A DNA stretch of 64,000 bases, from contig NZ_JAAKGS010000010.1 in assembly GCF_011043555.1 (NCBI RefSeq), forward strand, positions 124,001 through 188,000, written 5' to 3'. A model generated the notes under the pieces. That model was not told the DNA's origin. It saw nothing but the letters and a program-made list of their open reading frames with translations, and did not search any database. The position numbers and the translations under genes are program-made. Positions 54,740-62,704 of the stretch are shown in pieces (position 1 is the stretch's first letter; the number at the start of each line of letters is the position of its first letter). The DNA is from Sphingobacterium sp. SGR-19. GTDB taxonomy: Bacteria > Bacteroidota > Bacteroidia > Sphingobacteriales > Sphingobacteriaceae.

Positions 54740-56860
54740 TTATTTAAATTCTTCCGGTACTGGTTTCTCTAATAGATACTGATAATAAAAGCGCACCCGC
54801 TCTTTAAAATCATACATCGATTTCGAACGTGCAAACCCATGTCGACTACCAGGATAAATCATTAACTCAAACGGAACAGCCTTATCAGTCAGTGCATCGA
54901 CCAGCTGCATCGTATTTTGTAAATGAACATTGTCATCCAAATCGCCATGCATAATACGTAAACCGCCTTTATAATTATCCACATACGTTAAGATAGATCC
55001 CGCTTTGTAGCCTTCAGCGTTATCCTGGGGGGTATCCATCCACCTTTCCGTATAATGGGTATCGTAAAGCTCCCAGCTTGTCACCGGTGCGCCTGCAATA
55101 CCATAATCAAAATAGTCAGCGCCTTTTGTCAATGCTAAACAGGTCATATAACCGCCATAGCTATGTCCTGTAATCAATAGTTTATTGTCAGCCACCCAAG
55201 GTTTTCCTTTCAGCCACTTTGCTACAGTAGTATAGTCTATCATTTCCCACTTACCGAGATTTCTATGCATCCAAGCTACTCCTTGTTTACCAAAATGCCC
55301 CGATGCGCGATGATCGGCAGTAACCTGAACCACCCCTTCTTTTGCCCAATATTGGTTTGACATACCTTTCCACGTATTTCGCACGGTACCGGCATCCGGA
55401 CCACCATAAATGCTCATAATTACCGGATAGACTTTAGTTTCATCAAAATCTACAGGATACGTTATGATAATAGGTAAATCAAACTTTCCATCCTCCGAGG
55501 GGATAGTAAAATATTCCGTTTTTCCGATATGGTAACTTTCAAAATCACTTGACTTGCTGTCAGCCAATTCTTTCACTAGTTTACCCTTATTATCAACCAG
55601 TGCGATTTTATTGGGAGTAGAAATATTGGAATAGTTCGTTATAAAATATTTTCCATCCGGAGACACTTTCACTTGATGTGTATAATCACCGAATGTCAAG
55701 CGTTTCAGCCCTTTTCCGGAATAATCTACACGATACAAGTCCACAGTAGCAGAATTTTCCTTACGTGCAGTAAAATACACCACTTTGTTTTTCTCGTCTA
55801 CAAATTCCAACGATGTTACCTGCCAGTCGCCTGACGTCAATGGATTAACCAATTTACCATCCAATGTATAAAGATAATAATGGGCCCATCCAGTACGGTC
55901 AGATTTCAAAATGTAATGCTTATTGTCGGCTAAATAGGTTATACGCTCACTATGATCAAGGTTAATCCAAGTAGGTTGTTCTTCATCGTATATCTCGCTT
56001 TTATTACCATCGGTTGGATTCACGGAATAGAATTTCAGATTGGTCTGATCACGATTCATCCACTGTACCATAATAGATTGACTATCAAAACTCCAATAAG
56101 GCTCTCCAAAATATTGGTCGTCTTTCTCATTAAAGTCTGCCCAGACCACCGGCGATCCCTCTACTTTCACAAAACCTATTTTTACTTCAGGATTGGGGTC
56201 TCCTGCCTTCGGATAGCGCGTCTCTTCCAAATATCCGTGCTGCCCTTTAGAAACGTAAATCGGAAACATAGGTACCTGCGTGTCATCAAAACGCATAAAA
56301 GCCAATTGCTTACTATCTGGCGACCACCAAAATGCTTTATAATTTGTTGAACGACCCAAAATTTCTTCATAGTATACCCACGACGACCAACCGTTGTAGA
56401 TAACATCTGTACCATCTGACGTGTAACGAACTTCACTTCCATCGTCTATCTTTACACTAAATAAATCGTTATCTCTTGTAAATGCTACATATTGTCCATC
56501 TGGCGACAATGTAGGATTTTTCTCTTCTACATCTGATGATTGTGTTAAACGTCTCTCCGGATCATTTCCATAACGGATATAGATATCTTTATCCTTCATA
56601 AACACATCTGTATCTGACTTAACTGGCGGCGTATAAGATAGGCGTTTACCTGTTCTTACATGCACTTGATAAAGTTTGTCATCGGTAACATCATGCTCGA
56701 TATAATGTTCGTTATCCGCCCAACCAACATATCGGTTGATCGGTTTCGTGACCGAAGTTTCCTGCCCCCATGCTTGGGCAAAGCTCAACGTTTTCTTCTG
56801 AGCCTGTAACTGGGTAACAAATAGAAGCCCTATAATTGATTTTACTAAAATCTTATTCAT
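54740..56860 (-). CDS. dipeptidyl peptidase IV-like S9 serine peptidase
   Basis: The 706-residue exported enzyme has a signal peptide (MNKILVKSIIGLLFVTQLQA). A long beta-propeller (DPPIV_N) follows, with repeated 'SPDGQYVAF'/'SPDGKYF' blades, then an alpha/beta-hydrolase domain. The catalytic Ser is in 'LLITGHSYGGYMTCLALTKG', Asp in 'IMHGDLDDNVHLQN', and His in 'MIYPGSRHGFARS'. The Glu pair that binds the peptide N-terminus in DPP-IV is likely in 'WVYYEEILGR'. Such enzymes trim X-Pro dipeptides in the periplasm. I start at 56860, because the frame from 56935 adds 25 residues before the signal peptide. Confidence 0.9.
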   Translation of the reverse strand: MNKILVKSIIGLLFVTQLQAQKKTLSFAQAWGQETSVTKPINRYVGWADNEHYIEHDVTDDKLYQVHVRTGKRLSYTPPVKSDTDVFMKDKDIYIRYGNDPERRLTQSSDVEEKNPTLSPDGQYVAFTRDNDLFSVKIDDGSEVRYTSDGTDVIYNGWSSWVYYEEILGRSTNYKAFWWSPDSKQLAFMRFDDTQVPMFPIYVSKGQHGYLEETRYPKAGDPNPEVKIGFVKVEGSPVVWADFNEKDDQYFGEPYWSFDSQSIMVQWMNRDQTNLKFYSVNPTDGNKSEIYDEEQPTWINLDHSERITYLADNKHYILKSDRTGWAHYYLYTLDGKLVNPLTSGDWQVTSLEFVDEKNKVVYFTARKENSATVDLYRVDYSGKGLKRLTFGDYTHQVKVSPDGKYFITNYSNISTPNKIALVDNKGKLVKELADSKSSDFESYHIGKTEYFTIPSEDGKFDLPIIITYPVDFDETKVYPVIMSIYGGPDAGTVRNTWKGMSNQYWAKEGVVQVTADHRASGHFGKQGVAWMHRNLGKWEMIDYTTVAKWLKGKPWVADNKLLITGHSYGGYMTCLALTKGADYFDYGIAGAPVTSWELYDTHYTERWMDTPQDNAEGYKAGSILTYVDNYKGGLRIMHGDLDDNVHLQNTMQLVDALTDKAVPFELMIYPGSRHGFARSKSMYDFKERVRFYYQYLLEKPVPEEFK

Positions 56861-56940
56861 AATGGATGCTGATAAAGCCACGAAATTAACAATAATATAA
56901 TATTGTGTTCTTTTTTTCCCGTAAAAAAGAATCAAAAACC

Positions 56941-57033
56941 TCGTCGCTGCGGATATTTTACATTTGGGGTAGTACTAAAAATAAATTTGTACAGTTGTAA
57001 AATATCCGGATGCGACCAAAAAAGTTAAGGATG
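56941..57033 (-). repeat. ~93-bp palindromic dispersed repeat, copy B
   Basis: This is the inverted copy of the element at 33851-33943, at equal length. Its arms GGTCGCATCCGGATATTTTACA and TGTAAAATATCCGCAGCGAC (minus strand) pair over ~20 bp, better than in copy A. It lies between the S9 peptidase and the DUF3276 gene, behind a terminator, and is followed on the minus strand by AGGTTTTTGATTC. Confidence 0.85.
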
Positions 57034-57062
57034 GAATAATGCATTTGAGCATATCGTCTAAT

Positions 57063-57085
57063 AAAAAAGCCACTTCATAGTGGCT
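57063..57085 (-). terminator. terminator after the DUF3276 gene
   Basis: AGCCACT and AGTGGCT form a 7-bp stem with a TCAT loop, and on the minus strand TTTTTTA follows. Confidence 0.85.
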
Positions 57086-57110
57086 CTGTATGTTTTTACG
57101 CTGGAATGCG

Positions 57111-57434
57111 TTAGAAAGAATAGTTATCTTTCTGCGCATATTCGGCTGAGTCTTCTTGATTCGGTTCGTAGCGTTTTTCAACAACTTCTTGGTTAGCCTT
57201 GATGTAATCCACAACCTCTGTCAACCCTTCAGCAAATTTCTCAAAATCTTCTTTGTACAAGAAAATCTTGTGCTTAATAAATTGTCCATCTTCAAAACGC
57301 TTTTTGCTTTCCGTGATGGTCACATAATAATCGTTAGAACGAGTTGCTTTTACATCAAAAAAATAAGTACGTTTTCCCGCTCTCACCTTTTTTGAAAATA
57401 CCTCTTCACGCTCTTTGTTTTCAAAATCTCCCAT
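57111..57434 (-). CDS. PUR-alpha-like DNA/RNA-binding protein (DUF3276)
   Basis: This 107-residue protein matches the DUF3276/PUR family of Bacteroidota: 'EEVFSKKVRAGKRTYFFDVKATRSNDYYVTITESKKRF' and 'FIKHKIFLYKEDFEKFAEGLTEVVDYIKAN' form one PUR repeat. The best-known member is a dimeric nucleic-acid-binding protein resembling human Pur-alpha. The C-terminus ('YEPNQEDSAEYAQKDNYSF') is short and acidic. The gene stands alone. It may bind single-stranded DNA or RNA; the targets are unknown. Confidence 0.9.
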   Translation of the reverse strand: MGDFENKEREEVFSKKVRAGKRTYFFDVKATRSNDYYVTITESKKRFEDGQFIKHKIFLYKEDFEKFAEGLTEVVDYIKANQEVVEKRYEPNQEDSAEYAQKDNYSF

Positions 57435-57572
57435 TAGTATTGTAAGTATTTAAGTTTAAATCCTTTTTCGCTATAAATATATAATAATTAATTTCATGTT
57501 TCCAAATTAAATTAAAAAAAACGTTTATAATTGGACATACGAACACCAACAGGGATAAAGAGAGCAAAAAGG

Positions 57573-57610
57573 TTTCACCGAAAAAAGTGCGGCGTTTACC
57601 GAAAAAGTGC
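57573..57610. promoter_or_regulatory. tandem operator-like direct repeats upstream of the LytTR operon
   Basis: TTCACCGAAAAAAGTGC (57574) and TTTACCGAAAAAGTGC (57595) are near-identical copies whose ACCG cores are 21 bp apart, two helical turns. LytTR regulators are known to bind such paired direct repeats. They lie ~45-80 bp before the promoter element at 57654, so they could serve for autoregulation by the LytTR protein two genes on (inference). Confidence 0.6.
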
Positions 57611-57653
57611 ATTGTATTGCCTATTTTGGCTAACGAATTATTAAGTATTGCCT

Positions 57654-57661
57654 TACTTTTG
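57654..57661 (+). promoter_or_regulatory. putative -7 promoter element of the LiaF-LytS-LytTR operon
   Basis: TACTTTTG fits TAnnTTTG and is 24 bp before the first ATG. A TTTG lies 25 bp upstream, somewhat far; activation from the direct repeats could compensate. Confidence 0.5.
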
Positions 57662-57685
57662 AATCAAACATAAATACAAGTAGTA

Positions 57686-58567
57686 ATGGAAAGAGAAAGA
57701 GATCATAAAACACCACCTCCTATTCCCCCTCGCGGTAACAACAAAAGTGCAAATATCGTTGGGTTTGCGATCGTATTTCTGGGCGCGGCTCTCCTAATAC
57801 GTAATTTGGACTTAGGTTTTCCGTTTCCTAGGAATATCTTTGGTTGGGAAATGATTTTGATCATCATCGGGATAGTGATTGGCGTTAATTCTAAATTTGA
57901 AAAGAAATCTTCAGTCATTTTGATTGCTATTGGTGGGCTTTTCTTTCTCAAAAGGTTTCTAGATGTTCCTTTCTGGGGTACCATCTTTCCTATCATGGCT
58001 ATCATCATTGGCATCTATTTTATCGCACGGAACCGTAATCAACCCACCCCACCTGTACCTCCGCATACACCGTCAGGCAAAGACACAGGCAAAGATGAAT
58101 TTGACTGGGATAAACGAGTGGATGTCACGAATGAAACCGTCGATGCGTATAAGTCTTCTTTTGAAGAGCCTGGCGATACATATCATGGTAATGAACCACA
58201 AAAAAAACGAACGTATACCTATGAAGGTGAGAATTATATAAAAGTCGAATCGATATTTGGTTATGCGAAAAAGATCATTTTTTCAAAAAATTTTCTCGGT
58301 GGCACGATGACCAATCTCTTTGGTAGTACTGAAATCAATTTATTACAAGCTGATATACAGCAACCAGTAGCTTTAGATGTGTTTCAACTATTCGGAAGCA
58401 CCAAAATTATTGTTCCGCCACATTGGGTGGTAGCGACGACTGCATCTTGCATCTTGAGTGAGAACGACGACCGACGCGTGATATTGACAAACGTAAAAGA
58501 TCAAAACAAATGTCTGTATATTACCGGTACATCTATCTTTGGAAACATCACGATAAAAAATAGCTAA
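57686..58567 (+). CDS. LiaF/LiaI-like transmembrane protein (DUF5668 and cell-wall-active-antibiotics response domains)
   Basis: This 293-residue protein has a Pro-rich cytoplasmic start (KTPPPIPPRGNN) and about four hydrophobic segments between residues 23 and 115 ('VGFAIVFLGAALLIRNLDLGF', 'WEMILIIIGIVIGV' and others). A linker follows, then a soluble beta-helical-like C-terminal domain ('KVESIFGYAKKIIFSKNFLGGTMTNLFGSTEINL' and 'VALDVFQLFGSTKIIVPPHW') like that of LiaF/VraT-type proteins that sense or modulate envelope stress. It is the first gene of a three-gene unit with a LytS-type kinase and a LytTR regulator. Confidence 0.82.
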   Translation: MERERDHKTPPPIPPRGNNKSANIVGFAIVFLGAALLIRNLDLGFPFPRNIFGWEMILIIIGIVIGVNSKFEKKSSVILIAIGGLFFLKRFLDVPFWGTIFPIMAIIIGIYFIARNRNQPTPPVPPHTPSGKDTGKDEFDWDKRVDVTNETVDAYKSSFEEPGDTYHGNEPQKKRTYTYEGENYIKVESIFGYAKKIIFSKNFLGGTMTNLFGSTEINLLQADIQQPVALDVFQLFGSTKIIVPPHWVVATTASCILSENDDRRVILTNVKDQNKCLYITGTSIFGNITIKNS

Positions 58568-58573
58568 CGTAGC

Positions 58574-59611
58574 ATGACGTTTAAACTAACGACAAAAAAT
58601 CGCTTAATTCATGTTACAGCATGGACCATCTGTATTTTATACTTTGCTGTTTCTTATTTCCTATTGTGGTGGGACTTTAGTCCGAAAGCGGTTACACCGT
58701 ATGAACCTATCATTGGTGCGCTTTCCATAACCATTTGTTGTTATCTTATTTACAGCACCCTTCAGTTTTATTTACCACGCAAGAACCAATATGTGAAGAT
58801 AATATTAATCTGCCTGGTATTGACTGTTGTGAGCATTGGATTGTCTATTTTTTTCCTAAACCAATTTTTTGATGGCTTTTCGCTTACACGTTTCTACCAG
58901 ATTTTACCATATCGCTTCATCATTAATTTCCTATTGTTATTGTGCGTGACGATTATTAACGTTGTTTGGAACATTCAAGAAGAATATGAGGAAAATAAAA
59001 AGAGAAAAGAGGAATCTGAGCGCATCTTAAGGGATGCTGAATTGTATAACCTACGACAGCAACTTCAACCTCACTTTCTATTTAATAGCCTGAACTCGAT
59101 CATTGCGCTTATCGGCATTAAGCCAGATGAGGCGCGCAATATGACGTTTCAACTCTCTGATTTTCTTCGTGGAACGATGCGGAAAGATGATAAACAGTTA
59201 ATTCCACTCGCTGACGAAATCGCGCATTTAAGGCTCTACCTTGATATCGAAAAAGTACGTTTCGGACATCGGCTAACGACAACTTTCTATTTACAAGAAG
59301 AGGCAAGTCAAGCTAAAGTCCCTTCGATGATCATCCAACCGCTACTGGAAAATGCCATTAAATTCGGTTTGTACAACGTAATAGGTAAAGTAGAAATCAC
59401 AATTGACATCCGGATCGAAAACTACATGTTGTATATTACAATTACCAATCCATTCGATTCTGATCAGTTTGAGAGCAGAAAAGGCACAGGCTTTGGGCTT
59501 TCCAGTATCCAACGTCGATTATTCTTGCTATATAGCCGTACAGATTTACTAGAGACTTCTATTCATGAAAATACATTTATATCAACCTTAAAAATTCCGC
59601 AATATGATTAA
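58574..59611 (+). CDS. LytS/YesM-type sensor histidine kinase
   Basis: This 345-residue kinase has four membrane helices in the first ~140 residues ('TAWTICILYFAVSYFLLWW' onward), a short coiled coil, and the His_kinase domain with the phosphorylation site in 'LRQQLQPHFLFNSLNSI'. The ATP-binding part includes 'PSMIIQPLLENAIKFG' and 'KGTGFGLSSIQRRL'. There is no extracytoplasmic sensor domain, so it may sense through its membrane part or through the LiaF-like neighbour, 6 nt upstream. It overlaps the regulator gene by 8 bp. Confidence 0.92.
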   Translation: MTFKLTTKNRLIHVTAWTICILYFAVSYFLLWWDFSPKAVTPYEPIIGALSITICCYLIYSTLQFYLPRKNQYVKIILICLVLTVVSIGLSIFFLNQFFDGFSLTRFYQILPYRFIINFLLLLCVTIINVVWNIQEEYEENKKRKEESERILRDAELYNLRQQLQPHFLFNSLNSIIALIGIKPDEARNMTFQLSDFLRGTMRKDDKQLIPLADEIAHLRLYLDIEKVRFGHRLTTTFYLQEEASQAKVPSMIIQPLLENAIKFGLYNVIGKVEITIDIRIENYMLYITITNPFDSDQFESRKGTGFGLSSIQRRLFLLYSRTDLLETSIHENTFISTLKIPQYD

Positions 59612-60341
59612 GATTATCATTATAGACGACGAACCGTTAGCCCGCATGGTTATCTCCCAATATTTGCAACAACATAACGATGTCGAAATAGTTGCCGAAT
59701 GTGGAGATGGGTTTGAGGGAGCAAAAATGATTCAACAAATGCGTCCTGATCTCATTTTTTTAGATATTCAAATGCCAAAGCTGACCGGATTTGAGATGTT
59801 AGAGATCCTCGATGAAATGCCAAACGTCATCTTTACAACAGCGTTTGACGAATTTGCTATTAAAGCTTTTGAGAAAAATGCCATAGACTATCTTCTAAAA
59901 CCCATTAACAAGGATCGCTTCGAACAGGCGTTAACAAAATTCAGGAACAATCACCATAGCAATACTCCAAGAGAAACTTCAGCAAAAGTAGAAGCTGCGC
60001 GAGAGGATGAAACATTAGAGCGGATTGTAGTTAAAAACGGTTCACAAATTAAGATTATTCCTGTACAACAGGTTATTTTTCTGGAAGCTTACGACGACTA
60101 TGTAAAAATTCATACGAAAGACGGTATGTTTCTGAAAAACAAAACGATGAGTTCCTTTGAAAAGCAGCTAGATCCAAAACAGTTTGTGCGAGTACACCGC
60201 TCATTTATCGCGAAAGTAGATCAACTTGCAAAAATTGAGCCTATGGAAAAAGAAAGTTACATCGCTACTTTGCTAACAGGCGAAAAAATCAATATCAGTA
60301 AATCGGGATATGCTCGTTTGAAGCAAATAATTGGTTTATAA
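59604..60341 (+). CDS. LytTR-family response regulator
   Basis: This 245-residue regulator has a receiver domain with the acidic pair 'IIIIDDEPLARMVI', phosphorylation Asp in 'PDLIFLDIQMPKLTGFEML' and Lys in 'YLLKPINKDRFEQAL'. A linker and a LytTR DNA-binding domain follow ('ERIVVKNGSQIKIIPVQQVIFLEAYDDYVKIHTKDG' and 'FVRVHRSFIAKVDQL'). It is the partner of the preceding kinase. The direct repeats at 57573-57610 are a plausible binding site. Confidence 0.94.
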   Translation: MIKIIIIDDEPLARMVISQYLQQHNDVEIVAECGDGFEGAKMIQQMRPDLIFLDIQMPKLTGFEMLEILDEMPNVIFTTAFDEFAIKAFEKNAIDYLLKPINKDRFEQALTKFRNNHHSNTPRETSAKVEAAREDETLERIVVKNGSQIKIIPVQQVIFLEAYDDYVKIHTKDGMFLKNKTMSSFEKQLDPKQFVRVHRSFIAKVDQLAKIEPMEKESYIATLLTGEKINISKSGYARLKQIIGL

Positions 60342-60385
60342 ATATCAGCTTCAGACATACATATTTGTCTTTCGTTAGACCATCT

Positions 60386-60440
60386 GAAATATCCGTTTAA
60401 TCTTCAAACGGATTTGTGCTTCCTATGAAAGGGATATTTC
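60386..60440. repeat. alternative hairpins between the LytTR gene and the hydrolase gene
   Basis: ATCCGTTT/AAACGGAT (60391-60413) is one hairpin. GAAATATCC/GGATATTTC (60386-60440) is another that shares the left-arm bases, so only one can form at a time. No T-run follows directly. Confidence 0.5.
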
Positions 60441-60442
60441 TG

Positions 60443-60450
60443 TAATTTTG
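60443..60450 (+). promoter_or_regulatory. putative -7 promoter element of the serine hydrolase gene
   Basis: TAATTTTG fits TAnnTTTG and is only 4 bp before the ATG, implying a leaderless or nearly leaderless transcript. A TTTG is 26 bp upstream. Confidence 0.45.
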
Positions 60451-60454
60451 GGGC

Positions 60455-61900
60455 ATGATTCGTATATTATTTTTCTTATTGTTGACGTGCACTGCGCTGA
60501 CGGGACTGGGACAAACAAAGACAGAAGAAGCCAATCGGGCCGTTTTCAATAAAATAGAGTTTTTCATCAACACACAGATGACAGATTCTATCTACAACTT
60601 AGCCTCTGAAGCTTTTAGGGAGCAGGTTAGTAAAGACCAACTCGCCTTTATGTTACAAAATCTTTATCAACTAGGTAGAATAATAGATGTGGAAGTGGAA
60701 GATTTTAAAGGCCAGACTGCTACTTATCGAGTATCTTTTACAGCAGAACGTCAACTGCTCGCCAAATTAGCTGTAGATAGTACGTTTCGTTATACGACAT
60801 TAGCTTTTACTGCTACTGACAATAGTACCAAAAAAGTTGAAAAACCGGAAAAAGAAGAGGTGATCAGTCAGGTCGCAACCGAAACTCGGTTAGACTACTA
60901 TATAGATTCCGTAGCTAATACCTATATCAGAAAAGGGAACACACAATCTTTGTCAATAGCCGTTTTTCACAAAAACAAATACACAACATTTTTGTACGGT
61001 GAGACGGAGAAGGGAAACAATACGCTTCCCACAGAAAACACGTTATATGAAATTGGATCAATAACTAAAGTTTTTACTGCGACATTACTTGCTGATCTCG
61101 TCACAAAGGATGTTATTCGGTTGGATGACTCTATAATGTCCTTTTTACCCGATTCAGTTTCTTCTAATCCGGCATTAAAAGGAATTACGTTCAAAACCTT
61201 AGCTAACCATACTTCAGGGCTTCCTCGTATGGGAGATAACTGGAACCGCGTAGCTGGATACAATGAGAAAGATCCATTTGCTACTTATGACCAAAAAGCA
61301 CTTTTCAGCTTTCTGAAAAATTACAAAGCGTCGCGTGAGCCGGGCGAAGAGTATGAGTATAGCAACCTAGGCTATGGCTTGTTGAGCGAACTAATCGCTA
61401 TTGTCTGCAAAAAAAACTACATCCAGTGTTTAGAGGAAACGATTTTGAAACCTTTACAACTTAACCATACAACCGACAAGCCGGATGCAAAAAAACAACA
61501 GATAATTTCTCCTGGATTAGATAAAGAAGGAAATACAACACCATTATGGAATTGGGAAGCCTTGATAGGGGCCGGCGGCCTAAAATCCAACATAAGAGAT
61601 CTTATGCTATTTGCGGTGGAGCAATTTAAAATGCCGGAAAACGAATTGCAGAAAGCAATGGCCTTAACGAGACAATTTACTTTTTTCACACCGGAAAATC
61701 TGGACATTGGGCTAGCCTGGCGTATAAGTATGATGGAGGATGGAATTATATACTTCCACCACACCGGAGGAACAGCGGGTAGCAGCTCGTTTGTCGGGCT
61801 TTCTCCAGACACAAAAACAGCAGTGGTCATTTTATCCAATGCTTCCGAAAGTGTACTTCCAATCAGTAGGGAAATTATGGAGAAATTGTTAGCAGAGTAG
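60455..61900 (+). CDS. class C beta-lactamase-like serine hydrolase with N-terminal DUF3887-like domain
   Basis: This 481-residue exported protein has a signal peptide (MIRILFFLLLTCTALTGLG). A small alpha/beta domain (~25-110) resembles DUF3887 ('MTDSIYNLASEAFREQVSKDQLAFMLQNLYQLG'). A class C beta-lactamase/esterase-type domain follows, with SxxK in 'YEIGSITKVFTATLLADL', YxN in 'YEYSNLGYGLLSE' and 'HHTGGTAGSSSF' in place of KTG. HTG at the third motif is common in esterases and D-Ala-D-Ala-type hydrolases of the family, so hydrolysis of beta-lactams is not implied. It lies 113 bp after the LytTR gene. Confidence 0.85.
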   Translation: MIRILFFLLLTCTALTGLGQTKTEEANRAVFNKIEFFINTQMTDSIYNLASEAFREQVSKDQLAFMLQNLYQLGRIIDVEVEDFKGQTATYRVSFTAERQLLAKLAVDSTFRYTTLAFTATDNSTKKVEKPEKEEVISQVATETRLDYYIDSVANTYIRKGNTQSLSIAVFHKNKYTTFLYGETEKGNNTLPTENTLYEIGSITKVFTATLLADLVTKDVIRLDDSIMSFLPDSVSSNPALKGITFKTLANHTSGLPRMGDNWNRVAGYNEKDPFATYDQKALFSFLKNYKASREPGEEYEYSNLGYGLLSELIAIVCKKNYIQCLEETILKPLQLNHTTDKPDAKKQQIISPGLDKEGNTTPLWNWEALIGAGGLKSNIRDLMLFAVEQFKMPENELQKAMALTRQFTFFTPENLDIGLAWRISMMEDGIIYFHHTGGTAGSSSFVGLSPDTKTAVVILSNASESVLPISREIMEKLLAE

Positions 61901-61954
61901 GTTAAAGCCCATCATAAAGGTAAATTCACACTCGAAAGTATCCAGAAAATTACC

Positions 61955-61962
61955 TAAATTTG
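61955..61962 (+). promoter_or_regulatory. putative -7 promoter element of purN
   Basis: TAAATTTG fits TAnnTTTG and is 39 bp before the GTG start, giving a ~33-nt leader. Confidence 0.45.
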
Positions 61963-62001
61963 GGTAAAAATCAACTTTAACACATAAAAAGACACATTAT
62001 C

Positions 62002-62577
62002 GTGAAAAAACGCATTGCTATTTTTGCTTCCGGCTCGGGTTCAAATGCACAGAAAATTATGGAGCATTTTAAGTACTCCAATCTGGCCGAAGTAGCTTTG
62101 GTGTTGAGCAATAATCCTGAGGCCTATGTTCTACAACGCGCCGATAACTTCGAAATTCCGTCTCATATCTTTGACAAGAGAACGTTCTATGAAACAAATG
62201 AAATCATCGATATTTTAAAACGTTTAGAAATAGATATCATTGTTTTAGCCGGTTTTTTATGGTTGGTTCCAGAAAATCTTCTAAAAGCATTTCCAAATAA
62301 AATCATCAATATCCATCCAGCCTTACTGCCTAAATATGGTGGCAAAGGCATGTACGGTGATAGGGTACATAAAACTGTTCTTGAAGCTGGAGACGAAGAA
62401 CACGGCATCACCATCCATTTTGTTAACGAAAAATTCGACGAAGGAGAGATTATTCACCAAGCGAAATTCAAGATTGAACCGGACGATACGTTGGACGTCA
62501 TCAAGTTTAAAGGACAGCAATTGGAGCATCAATATTTCCCGAAAATCATTGAGAATTTATTAAAGAAATATAATTAA
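62002..62577 (+). CDS. purN: phosphoribosylglycinamide formyltransferase
   Basis: PurN adds the first formyl group in purine synthesis from 10-formyl-tetrahydrofolate. The 191-residue protein starts at a GTG ('VKKRIAIFASGSGSNAQKIMEHF', with the glycine-rich substrate loop). The catalytic Asn-His-Asp set is expected around 'NIINIHPALLPKYGGKGMYG' and 'LEAGDEEHGITIHFVNEKFDEGEII'. No ATG in frame fits the family start. It precedes purH by 127 bp, with its own promoter and leader between. Confidence 0.96.
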   Translation: MKKRIAIFASGSGSNAQKIMEHFKYSNLAEVALVLSNNPEAYVLQRADNFEIPSHIFDKRTFYETNEIIDILKRLEIDIIVLAGFLWLVPENLLKAFPNKIINIHPALLPKYGGKGMYGDRVHKTVLEAGDEEHGITIHFVNEKFDEGEIIHQAKFKIEPDDTLDVIKFKGQQLEHQYFPKIIENLLKKYN

Positions 62578-62591
62578 GCCCAATAAATTCT

Positions 62592-62599
62592 TATCTTTG
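62592..62599 (+). promoter_or_regulatory. putative -7 promoter element of purH
   Basis: TATCTTTG fits TAnnTTTG exactly and lies 15 bp after the purN stop. It implies a ~100-nt leader that holds the hairpin at 62615-62683. Confidence 0.55.
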
Positions 62600-62614
62600 T
62601 CACTCCAAAAAATA

Positions 62615-62683
62615 GGGCAATGAAATACCCATGTTTAATTTAAACAAACGCGAATACATATAGTTTGGGTATTCCATATGGCC
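62615..62683 (+). promoter_or_regulatory. structured 5' leader of purH with small reading frame
   Basis: GGGCAATGAAATACCCA and TGGGTATTCCATATGGCC pair across the leader (core AATACCCA/TGGGTATT plus flanking ATG/CAT and GGC/GCC). Inside is a GTTTA/TAAAC hairpin and a 10-codon frame (MFNLNKREYI, ATG at 62632, stop TAG at 62664). An ATG at 62678, in frame with purH, lies in the right arm. This is a candidate regulatory leader, not a known riboswitch class that I recognise. Confidence 0.5.
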
Positions 62684-62704
62684 TTAAAAGATAAAAAATT
62701 ACAT

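Noticed and set aside
60455-61900. Beta-lactamase resistance gene
   Set aside because: The third motif is HTG, typical of esterase/peptidase-like members, and there is an extra N-terminal domain; resistance is not supported.
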